The notes beneath the pieces were generated by a model. That model had not been told where the DNA came from, made no database searches, and saw only the letters and a list, made by a program, of their open reading frames with translations. The translations under genes and the position numbers were made by a program. Of a DNA stretch of 64,000 bases, positions 35,335-44,400 are shown in pieces (position 1 is the first letter of the stretch; each line of letters opens with the position of its first letter). This DNA is from Rikenella microfusus (lineage in GTDB: Bacteria; Bacteroidota; Bacteroidia; Bacteroidales; Tenuifilaceae): assembly GCA_020722565.1 (NCBI GenBank), contig DYKO01000011.1, positions 1 to 64,000 on the forward strand, written 5' to 3'.

Positions 35335-37242
35335 ATGAAGACAATAATTGAGATGTTTGAGGAAAGCGTATCTAAGTTTTCCGAAAATCCCTATGTCTGG
35401 GAAAAAATTACCGATAGGTACGAACCCATGACTTATGCGCAGACCAAAAAAGAGGTGTATAGGATGGCCGCCGGTCTGCTAAGTTTAGGAGTTAAAAAGG
35501 ACGATAAAATAGCGCTCCTGAGCGAGGGTCGGAGAATGTGGGTGATTAGCGAGTTGGCAATTCTTTACACTGGGGCCGTAAATGTTCCCCTATCAATTAA
35601 ACTCGATGGAAACGACTTGTTGTTCCGACTTGTTCACTCTGAAACTTCAATGATTATAGTATCAGGGCAACAGGCTTCAAAGGTGGAAAAGTTGCGTGAG
35701 CTGCTGCCCAACGTAAAGCGAATTATTTACCTTGATAAACCGGAAAAACTATTGGATAATGATTTATCCGTAGAGGATGTTCTTGCTTTGGGAGATAAAT
35801 TTTTAAAGGAAAATCCCGGTAGGGTAGAGGAGGTGTCGCGGGGTATAAAACCCTCGGACTATGCCAACATAAGCTATACATCAGGTACAACTGCTGATCC
35901 CAAAGGGATAATTCTATCGCATCGTAACTACACGGCAAACGTAGAGCAGGCTCTCACCTTAATGGATATACCATCTTACTATAAAACCCTTTTGATTCTT
36001 CCATTGGATCACTGTTTTGCTCACGTGGCAGGCATATACTCGTTTATGGCAAAGGGGGCAAGCATTGCCACAGTTCAGGGTGGAAAAACACCCATGGATA
36101 CATTAAAAAACATCCCAATTAATATTAAAGAACTTAAACCTAATATTTTACTTAGCGTCCCAGCATTGGCAAAGAGTTTCAAGAAAAATATTGAAAACGG
36201 TATCAGAGCAAAAGGACCATTTACCGAAAAACTTTTTAATCACGCATTAAAAATTTCGTACAAGTATAACAAAGAGGGATGGAATAAAGGAACAGGTTTT
36301 ACCTTCATTTACAAACCCCTTGTTTGGCTTTACGATAAAATACTTTTTAGCAAGATTTGCGAAGTGTTTGGGGGTGAGTTGGATTTTTTCATTGGGGGTG
36401 GTGCGCTCCTTGATATTGAGCTACAACGGTTTTACTATGCCATAGGGATTCCCATGTTACAGGGTTACGGATTGTCCGAAGCTACGCCTATTATTAGTTC
36501 AAATTCTTTGAAGCGACATAAGTTGGGGTCCTCTGGTCACCTGGTGAAGTATCTTGACCTTAAAATATGCGACGAAAATGGCAATGAGCTACCCATAGGT
36601 GAAAAGGGTGAAATTGTGGTTCGTGGCGAAAATGTTATGGTGGGCTACTGGAAAAACGAAAAAGCTACCGCTGAAACTGTTCGCGACGGCTGGCTCTATA
36701 CAGGCGACATGGGGTATATGGACAAGGATGGCTTTTTATATGTTCTTGGTCGATTCAAGAGCCTCCTTATTTCAAGCGATGGGGAGAAGTATAGCCCAGA
36801 GGGTATAGAGGAAACCCTTATCCAGTATTCTAAATATATCGAAAATGTAGTGCTTCATAATAATCAAAAGCCTTATACCACAGCGTTAATTGTTCCCTCT
36901 AAAGAGGCATTAAAAAAGGCGGTAATTGGAAAAGGTCTTGACTACGAATCGGTTGACGCCGCTAAGGAGGCAGTGGCAATTATTTATAACGAGATTGCCC
37001 GATTTAAACCCGGCGGTGAGTTTGCCGACATGTTCCCTGAACGTTGGCTCCCTGCTACTTTTGCTCTACTTGATGAGCCGTTCACTGAACAAAATGGTTT
37101 GGTTAATAGTACTATGAAGGTGGTAAGAGGAAAAGTGGAGAAGATGTACTCCAATAGGCTTGAAAATCTGTACACTCCAACAGGTAAAAATATATTAAAC
37201 GATCAAAACCTAAGTGTTGCAAGTTCAATCCTTAAAAGTTAA
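35335..37242 (+). CDS. AMP-forming long-chain acyl-CoA synthetase
   Basis: A 635-residue adenylate-forming enzyme that activates fatty acids to acyl-CoA via acyl-AMP. Motifs in order: the phosphate-binding YTSGTTADPKGI (about 180), GYGLSEATP (about 381), YTGDMGYMDKDG (about 456), and GRFKSLLISSDGEKYSPEGIEE (about 467-488), where the A10-type lysine region is replaced by SSDGEKYSPE as usual in FadD/FAA-type enzymes. The length and the large insert before residue 370 fit long-chain (AMP-dependent) ligases. Divergent from the radical SAM gene and closed by a strong terminator. Confidence 0.92.
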   Translation: MKTIIEMFEESVSKFSENPYVWEKITDRYEPMTYAQTKKEVYRMAAGLLSLGVKKDDKIALLSEGRRMWVISELAILYTGAVNVPLSIKLDGNDLLFRLVHSETSMIIVSGQQASKVEKLRELLPNVKRIIYLDKPEKLLDNDLSVEDVLALGDKFLKENPGRVEEVSRGIKPSDYANISYTSGTTADPKGIILSHRNYTANVEQALTLMDIPSYYKTLLILPLDHCFAHVAGIYSFMAKGASIATVQGGKTPMDTLKNIPINIKELKPNILLSVPALAKSFKKNIENGIRAKGPFTEKLFNHALKISYKYNKEGWNKGTGFTFIYKPLVWLYDKILFSKICEVFGGELDFFIGGGALLDIELQRFYYAIGIPMLQGYGLSEATPIISSNSLKRHKLGSSGHLVKYLDLKICDENGNELPIGEKGEIVVRGENVMVGYWKNEKATAETVRDGWLYTGDMGYMDKDGFLYVLGRFKSLLISSDGEKYSPEGIEETLIQYSKYIENVVLHNNQKPYTTALIVPSKEALKKAVIGKGLDYESVDAAKEAVAIIYNEIARFKPGGEFADMFPERWLPATFALLDEPFTEQNGLVNSTMKVVRGKVEKMYSNRLENLYTPTGKNILNDQNLSVASSILKS

Positions 37243-37270
37243 TATGTGAACCAACCAATATTTATGAAAA

Positions 37271-37295
37271 GGAGAACGTTATGTTCTCCTTTTTT
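37271..37295 (+). terminator. Intrinsic terminator after acyl-CoA synthetase
   Basis: GGAGAAC (37271-37277) pairs with GTTCTCC (37283-37289), followed by six T. It lies about 30 bases after the stop at 37242. Confidence 0.85.
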
Positions 37296-37323
37296 GCTAA
37301 ATTTATTTGCAAAATAAAATGCT

Positions 37324-37779
37324 ATGGAACGATACCTACGATTGCTCCAAAAGGGGATTATTAATTTTACCCTTTTTATAATATCGCTATTGCTACTTTT
37401 GGCGCTGGTTGATGTATTTATAAGGTTGTACGATGGATTGTTTCATTTCCCATTTCGGCAGTTCATTGAGCAGCAGTACCAGGAACTAATTGGACTTTTT
37501 CTAATGATCCTTATAGGCGTTGAGCTACTTGAGGCTATAAAGGGCTTTTTGAGAGATGAAATACTTCATGTGGAACTGGTTGTTTTGGTTGCTATTATAG
37601 CTGTATCGCGCAAAGTTATTGTTTGGGGAATTACAAAGAGCTCGGCTTCGGAAATGTTGTCGTTGGCAGCAGTACTAATAGCATTAGCTGCAACCTATTG
37701 GGTTGTTAAGGTTTGCTACAAAAAGGGCAAAAAAAATAGTTCCAATTGCAATAAACCAAGTGATACAGAAAATAGCTAA
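37324..37779 (+). CDS. PsiE-family membrane protein
   Basis: A 151-residue protein with four hydrophobic helices and the features of the phosphate-starvation-inducible PsiE family: FTLFIISLLLLLALVDVFIRL, then IGVELLEAIKGFLRDEILHVELVVLVAIIAVSRKVI, where EAI..YLR(E)xxxHVE is the family core, and a final helix with a Lys-rich tail. Function is unknown even in E. coli. It is apparently alone, with about 90 bases to the next gene. Confidence 0.8.
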   Translation: MERYLRLLQKGIINFTLFIISLLLLLALVDVFIRLYDGLFHFPFRQFIEQQYQELIGLFLMILIGVELLEAIKGFLRDEILHVELVVLVAIIAVSRKVIVWGITKSSASEMLSLAAVLIALAATYWVVKVCYKKGKKNSSNCNKPSDTENS

Positions 37780-37868
37780 AACCCTTGTTAAATAAACCTT
37801 TTTTAACAGTAAAGAGCAGACAGAATTAGTGCACCAGGGTTACCTTAGCACTCAAGACAAAGGGAATA

Positions 37869-38678
37869 ATGAAAAGGGGTGTTTTAAAATTAGTGGCAAG
37901 CTACTTGGTGTTTCGTAAAGAATCATTACCTAAGGGAGGTCACGGAATACATTCGCCATTTGTATTCGATCTTTATACAAATATTATTGCAAGGGAAGAG
38001 CGCAATACGTTTTTTGAAGTAATTGAGGGCTACCGTAAGGAACTTTTAAAATGTGATATTGGCATAATTAGGAAGTCCATAGCTGAGAGCCTTAATGGTG
38101 GATTCCGAGGCGAACTGGTTAAGTTAAGCCGTTTGGCAAACTTAGTAGCGGTTCCCCCTCACCTGGGCAGATTACTGTTTAGGCTGGTTAACCATTTTAA
38201 TCCAGCCAATACAATTGAACTTGGCACCTCAGTTGGGATAAGTTCCCTATATTTGGCACTTGGGAATCCCAATGGTAAGCTCTACACTATTGAGGGCGAT
38301 GAAGCGGTTTATGGAATTGCTAGTAAGCGCTTTGAATTGTTTCATCTAAATAATGTTCATGCCATTTGTGGCACGTTTGAAACAGAACTGCCTAAACTGG
38401 TTAAGGAATTGGATTCTGTCGATTTTGTATTTATTGATGGCGATCATAACGGGAGTAAACTTTTGCAGTATTTTGACATCATACTACCGAAGCTTAACGA
38501 AAATTCGGTTGTTGTAATTGATGATATCCGATGGAGCGATGAAATGGAAGATGCATGGAGAGCAATAAGTACCAACAAAAGAGCTTCGGTTTCCATTGAT
38601 ATTTTCCGCTGCGGGGTGTTATTTTTTAGGGCTGGTATTGTTAAGCAAAATTTTATATTGAGATATGGTCCATACTAA
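37869..38678 (+). CDS. Class I SAM-dependent methyltransferase (O-methyltransferase-like)
   Basis: A 269-residue cytoplasmic protein with a Rossmann methyltransferase fold: motif I TIELGTSVGISSLYLALG (about 117-134), motif II KLYTIEGDEAVYGIA, and FVFIDGDHNGSKLLQYFDI (about 192-210), whose Asp-rich strand is typical of O-methyltransferase/Methyltransf_24 proteins. The N-terminal 100 residues include KGGHGIHSPFVFDLY, a conserved Bacteroidota motif for this family. Its substrate is unknown. It lies 21 bases before the ABC ATPase gene and may be co-transcribed with it. Confidence 0.82.
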   Translation: MKRGVLKLVASYLVFRKESLPKGGHGIHSPFVFDLYTNIIAREERNTFFEVIEGYRKELLKCDIGIIRKSIAESLNGGFRGELVKLSRLANLVAVPPHLGRLLFRLVNHFNPANTIELGTSVGISSLYLALGNPNGKLYTIEGDEAVYGIASKRFELFHLNNVHAICGTFETELPKLVKELDSVDFVFIDGDHNGSKLLQYFDIILPKLNENSVVVIDDIRWSDEMEDAWRAISTNKRASVSIDIFRCGVLFFRAGIVKQNFILRYGPY

Positions 38679-38699
38679 ATCTAATAATTTAAAACGGCA

Positions 38700-39431
38700 A
38701 TGAGTAAGTACGATTTAATAAGTATTCACAACATTAAAAAGTACTACTCGGTTGGTAGTGTTGTGGTTAAAGCATTAAAAGGAGTTGATTTATCAATTGC
38801 AAAAAATGAATATGTTGCCATTATGGGACCATCCGGTTCCGGTAAATCCACATTGATGAACATTTTGGGCTGCCTGGACACCCCCTCAAACGGTACCTAT
38901 ATACTCAACGGAACCGATGTGAGCAAGCTATCCGATGATCGATTGGCTGAAATAAGAAATAAAGAGATTGGCTTTGTTTTTCAGACATTTAACCTCTTGC
39001 CGCGTTACACCGCCCTCGATAATGTTATGCTACCCTTAATTTATGCTGGTATCCCCAAACACGAACGTATTGAAATGGCCAAAATGGCACTCAGTAATGT
39101 AGGTCTTGCCGATAGAATGAATCACAAGCCCAATGAGCTATCGGGTGGTCAGCGCCAACGTGTTGCTGTGGCAAGAGCCCTGGTGAATAACCCTTCCATT
39201 ATTCTAGCCGACGAACCTACTGGTAACCTCGATACTAAAACATCAATTGATATCATGAACCTTTTTGAGGATATATACGAACAAGGAAATACCATAATTT
39301 TGGTTACACACGAGGAGGACATTGCTCGACATGCCCGCCGTATTGTCAGGCTAAGGGATGGGTTAATTGAATCCGATGATGAAAATCCTAATCCTGTTTT
39401 ACACCAAAAGGTTATTCTGAATGAACAATAA
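38700..39431 (+). CDS. ABC transporter ATP-binding protein (LolD/MacB-like)
   Basis: A 243-residue ATPase of the LolD/MacB/FtsE subgroup. Walker [10 protein letters not shown] (about 43-51), Q-loop [20 protein letters not shown], signature [15 protein letters not shown] (about 143-157), Walker [13 protein letters not shown] and the H-loop TH are intact. Such ATPases drive MacB/LolCE-type FtsX-family permeases for lipoprotein release or peptide export. No permease gene adjoins; the neighbours are a methyltransferase and a cobalamin adenosyltransferase, so the partner must be encoded elsewhere. Confidence 0.92.
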   Translation: MSKYDLISIHNIKKYYSVGSVVVKALKGVDLSIAKNEYVAIMGPSGSGKSTLMNILGCLDTPSNGTYILNGTDVSKLSDDRLAEIRNKEIGFVFQTFNLLPRYTALDNVMLPLIYAGIPKHERIEMAKMALSNVGLADRMNHKPNELSGGQRQRVAVARALVNNPSIILADEPTGNLDTKTSIDIMNLFEDIYEQGNTIILVTHEEDIARHARRIVRLRDGLIESDDENPNPVLHQKVILNEQ

Positions 39432-39524
39432 ACTGGAGCTCCTGTTCCTTTAGTTAAACCTTTTTTTAATTGGATTGCAATCTAATAAACTTATATTAGC
39501 ATTGCATTTTAACTCATTATATAA

Positions 39525-40073
39525 ATGAAGATATATACTAAAACTGGCGATAAGGGAACAACCTCACTAATTGGAGGTGCCCGCGTACCAAAGTATCACC
39601 CAAGGATTGAAACCTACGGAACTGTTGATGAACTCATAGCTTTTACAGGTTTACTTCGTGATCAGCCCATCGATGGCCATACCAAAGAGGTGATAATTTT
39701 CATTCAGGACCGGTTGATGAATTGCGCCTCAATTTTGGCAGCCGATTGCACCAATTGCAAAATTCGAATCCCTAAAATTGAGGACGAAGATATTCGCCGT
39801 ATAGAATCGGAAATTGATGATATGGATGCCCAACTGGAACCCCTTACTTCTTTTCTTCTTCCCGGGGGGCACCAGGCTGTATCGGTTTGCCATGTTTGCC
39901 GAACGGTTTGCCGCAGGGCTGAGCGTTTAGCCACTCGGTTAGCCGAGGAAACCCCTTTACCGGAGAATCTCATAATCTTCCTAAATCGCCTCAGCGATTA
40001 CTTTTTCACCCTTTCACGAAAACTTGGCAAAGATTTTGGTGTGGAGCAAATATTATGGCGCCCTAACCTGTAA
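39525..40073 (+). CDS. Cob(I)alamin adenosyltransferase (PduO type)
   Basis: A 182-residue ATP:corrinoid adenosyltransferase that forms adenosylcobalamin. The N-terminal KIYTKTGDKGTTSLIGG ATP-binding motif, RIETYGTVDELIAF (about 30-43), the central FLLPGGHQAV and the C-terminal RRAERLATRLAEE and LNRLSDYFFTLSRKL helices match the PduO fold over its full length. Supplies coenzyme B12 for enzymes such as methylmalonyl-CoA mutase, not found in this window. Confidence 0.94.
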   Translation: MKIYTKTGDKGTTSLIGGARVPKYHPRIETYGTVDELIAFTGLLRDQPIDGHTKEVIIFIQDRLMNCASILAADCTNCKIRIPKIEDEDIRRIESEIDDMDAQLEPLTSFLLPGGHQAVSVCHVCRTVCRRAERLATRLAEETPLPENLIIFLNRLSDYFFTLSRKLGKDFGVEQILWRPNL

Positions 40074-40150
40074 TTTCAAAAAAGTTTTATATTTGCCTTA
40101 ATATCGGATTTTGTAGGTTATTGATATACAGAATTTTAAACTTTATAGCT

Positions 40151-40372
40151 ATGTACTGGACATTAGAACTGGCATCAAAATTAGAAGATGCACCCTGGCC
40201 AGCAACAAAGGATGAGTTAATTGATTACGCAATTCGTTCAGGTGCTCCTCTGGAGGTTATTGAAAACCTGCAGGAACTTGAAGATGAGAACGAAATTTAC
40301 GAAAGTATTGAAGATATCTGGCCTGATTATCCTACGAAAGAGGACTTCCTATTTAATGAAGATGAGTATTAA
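40151..40372 (+). CDS. DUF2795-type small acidic protein
   Basis: A 73-residue acidic protein: MYWTLELASKLEDAPWPATKDELIDYAIRSGAP... matches the DUF2795 family, whose members share the TKDELIDYAxxxGAPxEVIENL core. The start is moved from TTG 40121 to ATG 40151. A TATATTTG -7 box lies at 40088-40095. Function unknown; the length and the Glu/Asp-rich tail (EDIWPDYPTKEDFLFNEDEY) agree with the family. It ends at a terminator shared with the convergent OstA-like gene. Confidence 0.8.
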   Translation: MYWTLELASKLEDAPWPATKDELIDYAIRSGAPLEVIENLQELEDENEIYESIEDIWPDYPTKEDFLFNEDEY

Positions 40373-40404
40373 AACAAAAAAGGAGAGGTTACCTCTCCTT
40401 TTCG
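40373..40404. terminator. Bidirectional terminator between DUF2795 and the OstA-like gene
   Basis: AGGAGAGG (40381-40388), loop TTA, CCTCTCCT (40392-40399), flanked by A-rich sequence on the left (T-run TTTTTGTTTT on the minus strand) and TTTT on the right. The TTA loop is the complement of the TAA stop of the minus-strand gene, so the stop codon sits at the tip of the hairpin. Confidence 0.8.
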
Positions 40405-42011
40405 TATGATTTTAATATATTCTGCATTTCCCTTTTACGAAGAGCTTCGCCCTTTTCTTCGGGTTGTGCCCTGAAATTCATTGGAACAATGGCATACTTA
40501 TCCATCGGACGTTTGTCACCCAGCCATTTGAATCCTTTTAATGTAATATCTTCTTGCTCAGCTTTCTCAATAGGGTAGAGATTTGAAATGGGTTTTTCGC
40601 GGAAGGTTATCCTACTAACCTTGTTTCCCTTAACTAGTATTGAAATTTTAGCACTTTCGGATCTATTGGCCATAGTTAACAGGTTCCCATCCCTTATGAA
40701 GTAAATTGCTTGTCCATTGCCGTTTATGTCTATTTTGTTTACCTTACCATCGATGAAATGGGCAATGATATTTTTACCTTTTATTTGGTTGTAATAGCTA
40801 TTTTCTTCAAAGGAGGTAATAAATGCATTTCCATCAAAGTTCATGCGTTTTAACTTATTCTCGCTTGTGAGTATGCTGATTTTATCGGCTGTAATCTGAT
40901 TGCTCTCATTCCAAAGAATGGGATTAACATACATATCGATAACCGAATCTCTGGTGTTGTATATAAGTGAATCGCAAGTCCCCTGAACATCGGATCGGTA
41001 AAACATGACATTCCCCAAAGCCCTTAGGATTCTGTAGGTGGAATCGGTTGCGTTTTTTTTATTATCAGGATTTTTATTCGTAACTAACGTAAACCGGTTG
41101 GCTTTAAGAAACAGGCTGTCGTTGTTATTAATCTGCATTAAGTAGGGGTTATCGGTTACTTCGGCTTGTTCGGTGTCCTGCCAGAAGTTGGCCTTTTGTC
41201 CATAGATGTATGCCCTATTAACAGTATCAATCATAACAGCATTTCCAATAATTCGGGCATACTTTTTAGCTCGGTCGTAGAAAATATTGTCGCCAAAAAT
41301 TTTATTATTTTTGTTCAGAATGTATGCATTTTGTTGGAGGTTTGTCTGGTCAATTTTTTTGTTATACCATCCCTTTTCGCAGTAAGCAAAATTATCTTTA
41401 TTGAAAATATGGGTTGGCCCAAAGAAACTTGAAAGTTCATTTTGGGTGTTGTAGGTAAGGGAATCGGTGTAAATGGTAACATCGGGGTTGGTCATTACCA
41501 CTGAGCCAGCAAATGAAAACTGGTTGCTGTTACGGTTATAGTATCCGCGCTGGCTTGTGAGCTTAGAGTCGCTTGTGGTAATTACACCAGGGGATGTATA
41601 GTAGGCGCGGTTAGTTTTTGAGTTAAAGAAGAGGGTTTGGGTAACCAGTGTTGCATCTTCATCAACAAGGGTAACCTCCCTGCCCGTGATTTTCCCTGAT
41701 GAGGTTTTACCGTCAAAGTATAGGGTTTCTCCAGTTATTGTTGTTTTTCCCTGGTTAATCCTAACTTTCCCAAAAGCATTGAACCAGTTATCTTCGGGGT
41801 TATGGTAGGCACTATCGCAAACAATTCGAGTGTTTTCGTGTTGGAATCGAACATTACCAATGTAACGAATAATTTTTTGCCCGTTAAGGTTGAGGTTTTT
41901 CATACTTTGAGCACCCTCGAATCTTATACGGGTTTTTTGCTGAGGGAATCCCGTTACTCCTATTCCAGCTATAAGAGTAACAAGAAGAAAAATGCGGTAA
42001 GGGGTATTCAT
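40389..42011 (-). CDS. OstA/LptA-like periplasmic protein
   Basis: About 540 residues with a signal peptide (MNTPYRIFLLVTLIAGIGVTG; ATG 42011 preferred to the track start at 42086). The mature protein consists of repeated OstA/LptA beta-jellyroll units, e.g. IIRYIGNVRFQHENTRIVCDSA and GKVRINQGKTTITGETLYFDG, and further on YARIIGNAVMIDT. LptA-type domains form the periplasmic bridge that carries LPS to the outer membrane. It is longer than LptA and lacks an obvious LptD barrel, so a Bacteroidota-specific LPS transport or organic-solvent-tolerance-like role is inferred. It is last in a run with three isomerase genes, 22 bases after the SurA-like gene. Confidence 0.8.
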   Translation of the reverse strand: MNTPYRIFLLVTLIAGIGVTGFPQQKTRIRFEGAQSMKNLNLNGQKIIRYIGNVRFQHENTRIVCDSAYHNPEDNWFNAFGKVRINQGKTTITGETLYFDGKTSSGKITGREVTLVDEDATLVTQTLFFNSKTNRAYYTSPGVITTSDSKLTSQRGYYNRNSNQFSFAGSVVMTNPDVTIYTDSLTYNTQNELSSFFGPTHIFNKDNFAYCEKGWYNKKIDQTNLQQNAYILNKNNKIFGDNIFYDRAKKYARIIGNAVMIDTVNRAYIYGQKANFWQDTEQAEVTDNPYLMQINNNDSLFLKANRFTLVTNKNPDNKKNATDSTYRILRALGNVMFYRSDVQGTCDSLIYNTRDSVIDMYVNPILWNESNQITADKISILTSENKLKRMNFDGNAFITSFEENSYYNQIKGKNIIAHFIDGKVNKIDINGNGQAIYFIRDGNLLTMANRSESAKISILVKGNKVSRITFREKPISNLYPIEKAEQEDITLKGFKWLGDKRPMDKYAIVPMNFRAQPEEKGEALRKREMQNILKSYEKER

Positions 42012-42033
42012 CAATATAAAATATAAAACCTTC

Positions 42034-43383
42034 CTACTTAATCCATCCTTTGGTTTCAAATTCGCAGTTTCTAAAATCCTCATCAATCCTAATGAATACT
42101 GATTTTATTTTCTTTGCAAGCCATTCTCTTAGTATTTCGTTTTCCTTGTCAGCCTTAGCCATAGATTGGATCTTATCGTAATCATCCTTAAGGTTTGCCT
42201 TATGTGCTGGTACTATTCGTTTCACTTTGATAATTTTGAAAACAACGTTGGCGTGTTCATCGCGCGATTCAAAAGGAACGCTGAATTCACCGGGTTTAAG
42301 GTCCTTTATGGCATAAAAGTCGGAGGGTTGTAGGTGCTCTTTCTCAAAAAGCGATGTTCCCGTATAGGGATTAATCATTAACCCCTTGTTGAGGTTCGAT
42401 TTTTTATCTTCGGAAAACTTAAAGGTGGCATCATCAAAGGTTATGCTATCGGCTTTAATAAGTGTGGCAATGCTATCAAGTTTCTCAATGGCTTTTGCTA
42501 GTAGGTCAGATGAGAACTGGGGTTTAAGCAGGATGTGGCGAACATTAACCTGATCGTTACGCCGTTCAATCATCTGAATGATATGGAAACCGTACTCGGT
42601 TTCAACAACCTGGCTAATCTGCCCCTCCTTAAGGTTGAAAGCTGCATCGGCAAAGGCTTTTACCAGTTCTTCGCGCGAGCGGAAGCCCAATTCACCTCCT
42701 TTAATGGCCGAGGCCCTATCTTCTGAGTATAGCGCTGCAAGGGTTGAGAAACGCTCTCCGTTAAGAATTCTGTTTCTGATATTCAGCAACCTTTCCTTTG
42801 CCTCCAGTTTGGCTTTTTCAGCAGCAGGTGGAAATATCATTATTTGCTGTAGCTCGTACTGAAGCGGAATTTCTGGTAAGCTATCGGCAGGTATCTTCTT
42901 ATAATACGATTTAACCTCTGATGGCGTGATTTTAACCTTATCCACAATCTTTTGCCGCATCTGTTGGGTTAGCTGCTGATCCCTAATGATTTGGCGCAAA
43001 TCATCCTTTATTTCAAAAATTGGCTTCTTAAAGTAGTTTTCTAAGGCTTTTTCTGAACCAATTTGGTTGATGAAGTACTTTAGGCGGCGATCGAGTTCCA
43101 TTTCAACGGAACTTTCATTAGTAGTTAAGCTGTCGATCTTTGCCTGGGTAATCAGCAATTTTTGAATAAGCAGCTGCTCAAATAGCTGGCATCGGTTTAT
43201 ATTTTCATCAGGGCTTCCCTGCATCTTGATTCTAAGAAGTTCTTGTTCAACGTCGGAGAGCAGAACTCTTTCATTTCCTACCACTGCAATAACTTTATCA
43301 ATTACCTTTGCATCCTGTGGCTTAGCAGTGTAACCAATTGTAACAAAAATCGAAATAAAACTTAAAAATTGTAATGCTTTCAT
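42034..43383 (-). CDS. surA: SurA-like periplasmic chaperone/peptidyl-prolyl isomerase
   Basis: A 449-residue exported protein with signal peptide (MKALQFLSFISIFVTIGYTA). The N-terminal chaperone region (about 25-160; VIDKVIAVVGNERVLLSDVEQEL) matches SurA, followed by a parvulin domain (about 165-270; FSTLAALYSEDRASAIKGGELGF, YGFHIIQMIERR) and a second, more divergent one (about 275-390). SurA escorts unfolded outer-membrane proteins to the Bam complex. It lies between another isomerase lipoprotein gene and the OstA-like gene. The gene symbol is by similarity. Confidence 0.88.
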   Translation of the reverse strand: MKALQFLSFISIFVTIGYTAKPQDAKVIDKVIAVVGNERVLLSDVEQELLRIKMQGSPDENINRCQLFEQLLIQKLLITQAKIDSLTTNESSVEMELDRRLKYFINQIGSEKALENYFKKPIFEIKDDLRQIIRDQQLTQQMRQKIVDKVKITPSEVKSYYKKIPADSLPEIPLQYELQQIMIFPPAAEKAKLEAKERLLNIRNRILNGERFSTLAALYSEDRASAIKGGELGFRSREELVKAFADAAFNLKEGQISQVVETEYGFHIIQMIERRNDQVNVRHILLKPQFSSDLLAKAIEKLDSIATLIKADSITFDDATFKFSEDKKSNLNKGLMINPYTGTSLFEKEHLQPSDFYAIKDLKPGEFSVPFESRDEHANVVFKIIKVKRIVPAHKANLKDDYDKIQSMAKADKENEILREWLAKKIKSVFIRIDEDFRNCEFETKGWIK

Positions 43384-43460
43384 TTGCTCAAAATATTGAT
43401 AAACAAATTATTAGCTCTATTCTTTGGATTGATTTTGGTTAATTCAATAAACTAGATCGC

Positions 43461-44303
43461 CTATTTAAAAATTTCAAAACTTTTATCATCTCGTGCTTTA
43501 ATGTATATATTTCGTTCCAGTTGTTCTATAAGTTTTTGCTTCCTTGAGTTTAGAATGAACTGCCGGAGCTCGTTGGTGGTGTACTCTAAAGGAGCAATTT
43601 CTCCTTGTAGCTTTACCTCTTTTACCGAAACTAGATAGATGTAGCTACCATCCTCCATCTCAACGTAGCCGCGGGTAAAAACCTGTTCTATATTCTCAAC
43701 GGGGTAGGGTAGCTGGCGACTTATAACTGAAAAGGGAACCCATTGATCGTTAAAGAAATCGTAGTTGGTAGCTGCCTGGTAGGCTAGATTATCGAGTAGC
43801 TGAATATCTTCCTGACGTTTTGAACGGTAGATTTCCTTAATTTTGTTTGATTGTGGTGCTTCCTTTCGAAGTTTAATAAAAAGCGCTTTAACTATAGGCT
43901 CGGATAAAAGGAAATTTCCCTTATTGGCAAGGTAGTAATCCTTGATCTCTGATTCCTTAATTACGGTGTCAATTTTTTCATTGATATATGCTTGCTCAAA
44001 CTTGTGAATGAGTAGCGAAGCTCTATAGTCTTCGAGTTGTCGGGCAACATTTTTTTGTTTTTCGGTAAGGTTGTTTTCCGCTTGTTTGAGTAGCAGCTGG
44101 ATTTGAATCCATTTTTCAATATATGATTGAGTAATCAAAATGCTATCCTCTTTGCCGACATTTGTTAGAAAGATATTTTGAATATCCGACTGATACAGGT
44201 ATTTATCGTAAACCCTGGCAACAGGCCTGCTTTTCTCGGTTTGCTGGCACGACAACAGAAATGCCGGGAGTAAGTAGCAGAGTATTTTGAATTGTTTCAT
44301 CAT
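43461..44303 (-). CDS. Lipoprotein related to PpiC/SurA isomerases
   Basis: About 280 residues; start set to ATG 44303 (the track uses an upstream TTG). The lipoprotein signal MMKQFKILCYLLPAFLLSC puts the acylated cysteine near residue 19. The N-terminal part (VARVYDKYLYQSDIQNIF, IEKWIQIQLLLKQAENNL) looks like the SurA chaperone helices, and a PpiC-like domain core is poorly conserved, so it is probably a chaperone without isomerase activity. It lies between two parvulin genes, suggesting a shared task in outer-membrane protein folding (inference). Confidence 0.65.
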   Translation of the reverse strand: MMKQFKILCYLLPAFLLSCQQTEKSRPVARVYDKYLYQSDIQNIFLTNVGKEDSILITQSYIEKWIQIQLLLKQAENNLTEKQKNVARQLEDYRASLLIHKFEQAYINEKIDTVIKESEIKDYYLANKGNFLLSEPIVKALFIKLRKEAPQSNKIKEIYRSKRQEDIQLLDNLAYQAATNYDFFNDQWVPFSVISRQLPYPVENIEQVFTRGYVEMEDGSYIYLVSVKEVKLQGEIAPLEYTTNELRQFILNSRKQKLIEQLERNIYIKARDDKSFEIFK

Positions 44304-44400
44304 CGTAAAATTCAATTTTTTAAGGTGTGATTAAGCACTCGTGTTGATGATTTAATTTAAGTTATGTTTGAACTGTTCAAAACATAGGGGCATAATATGG

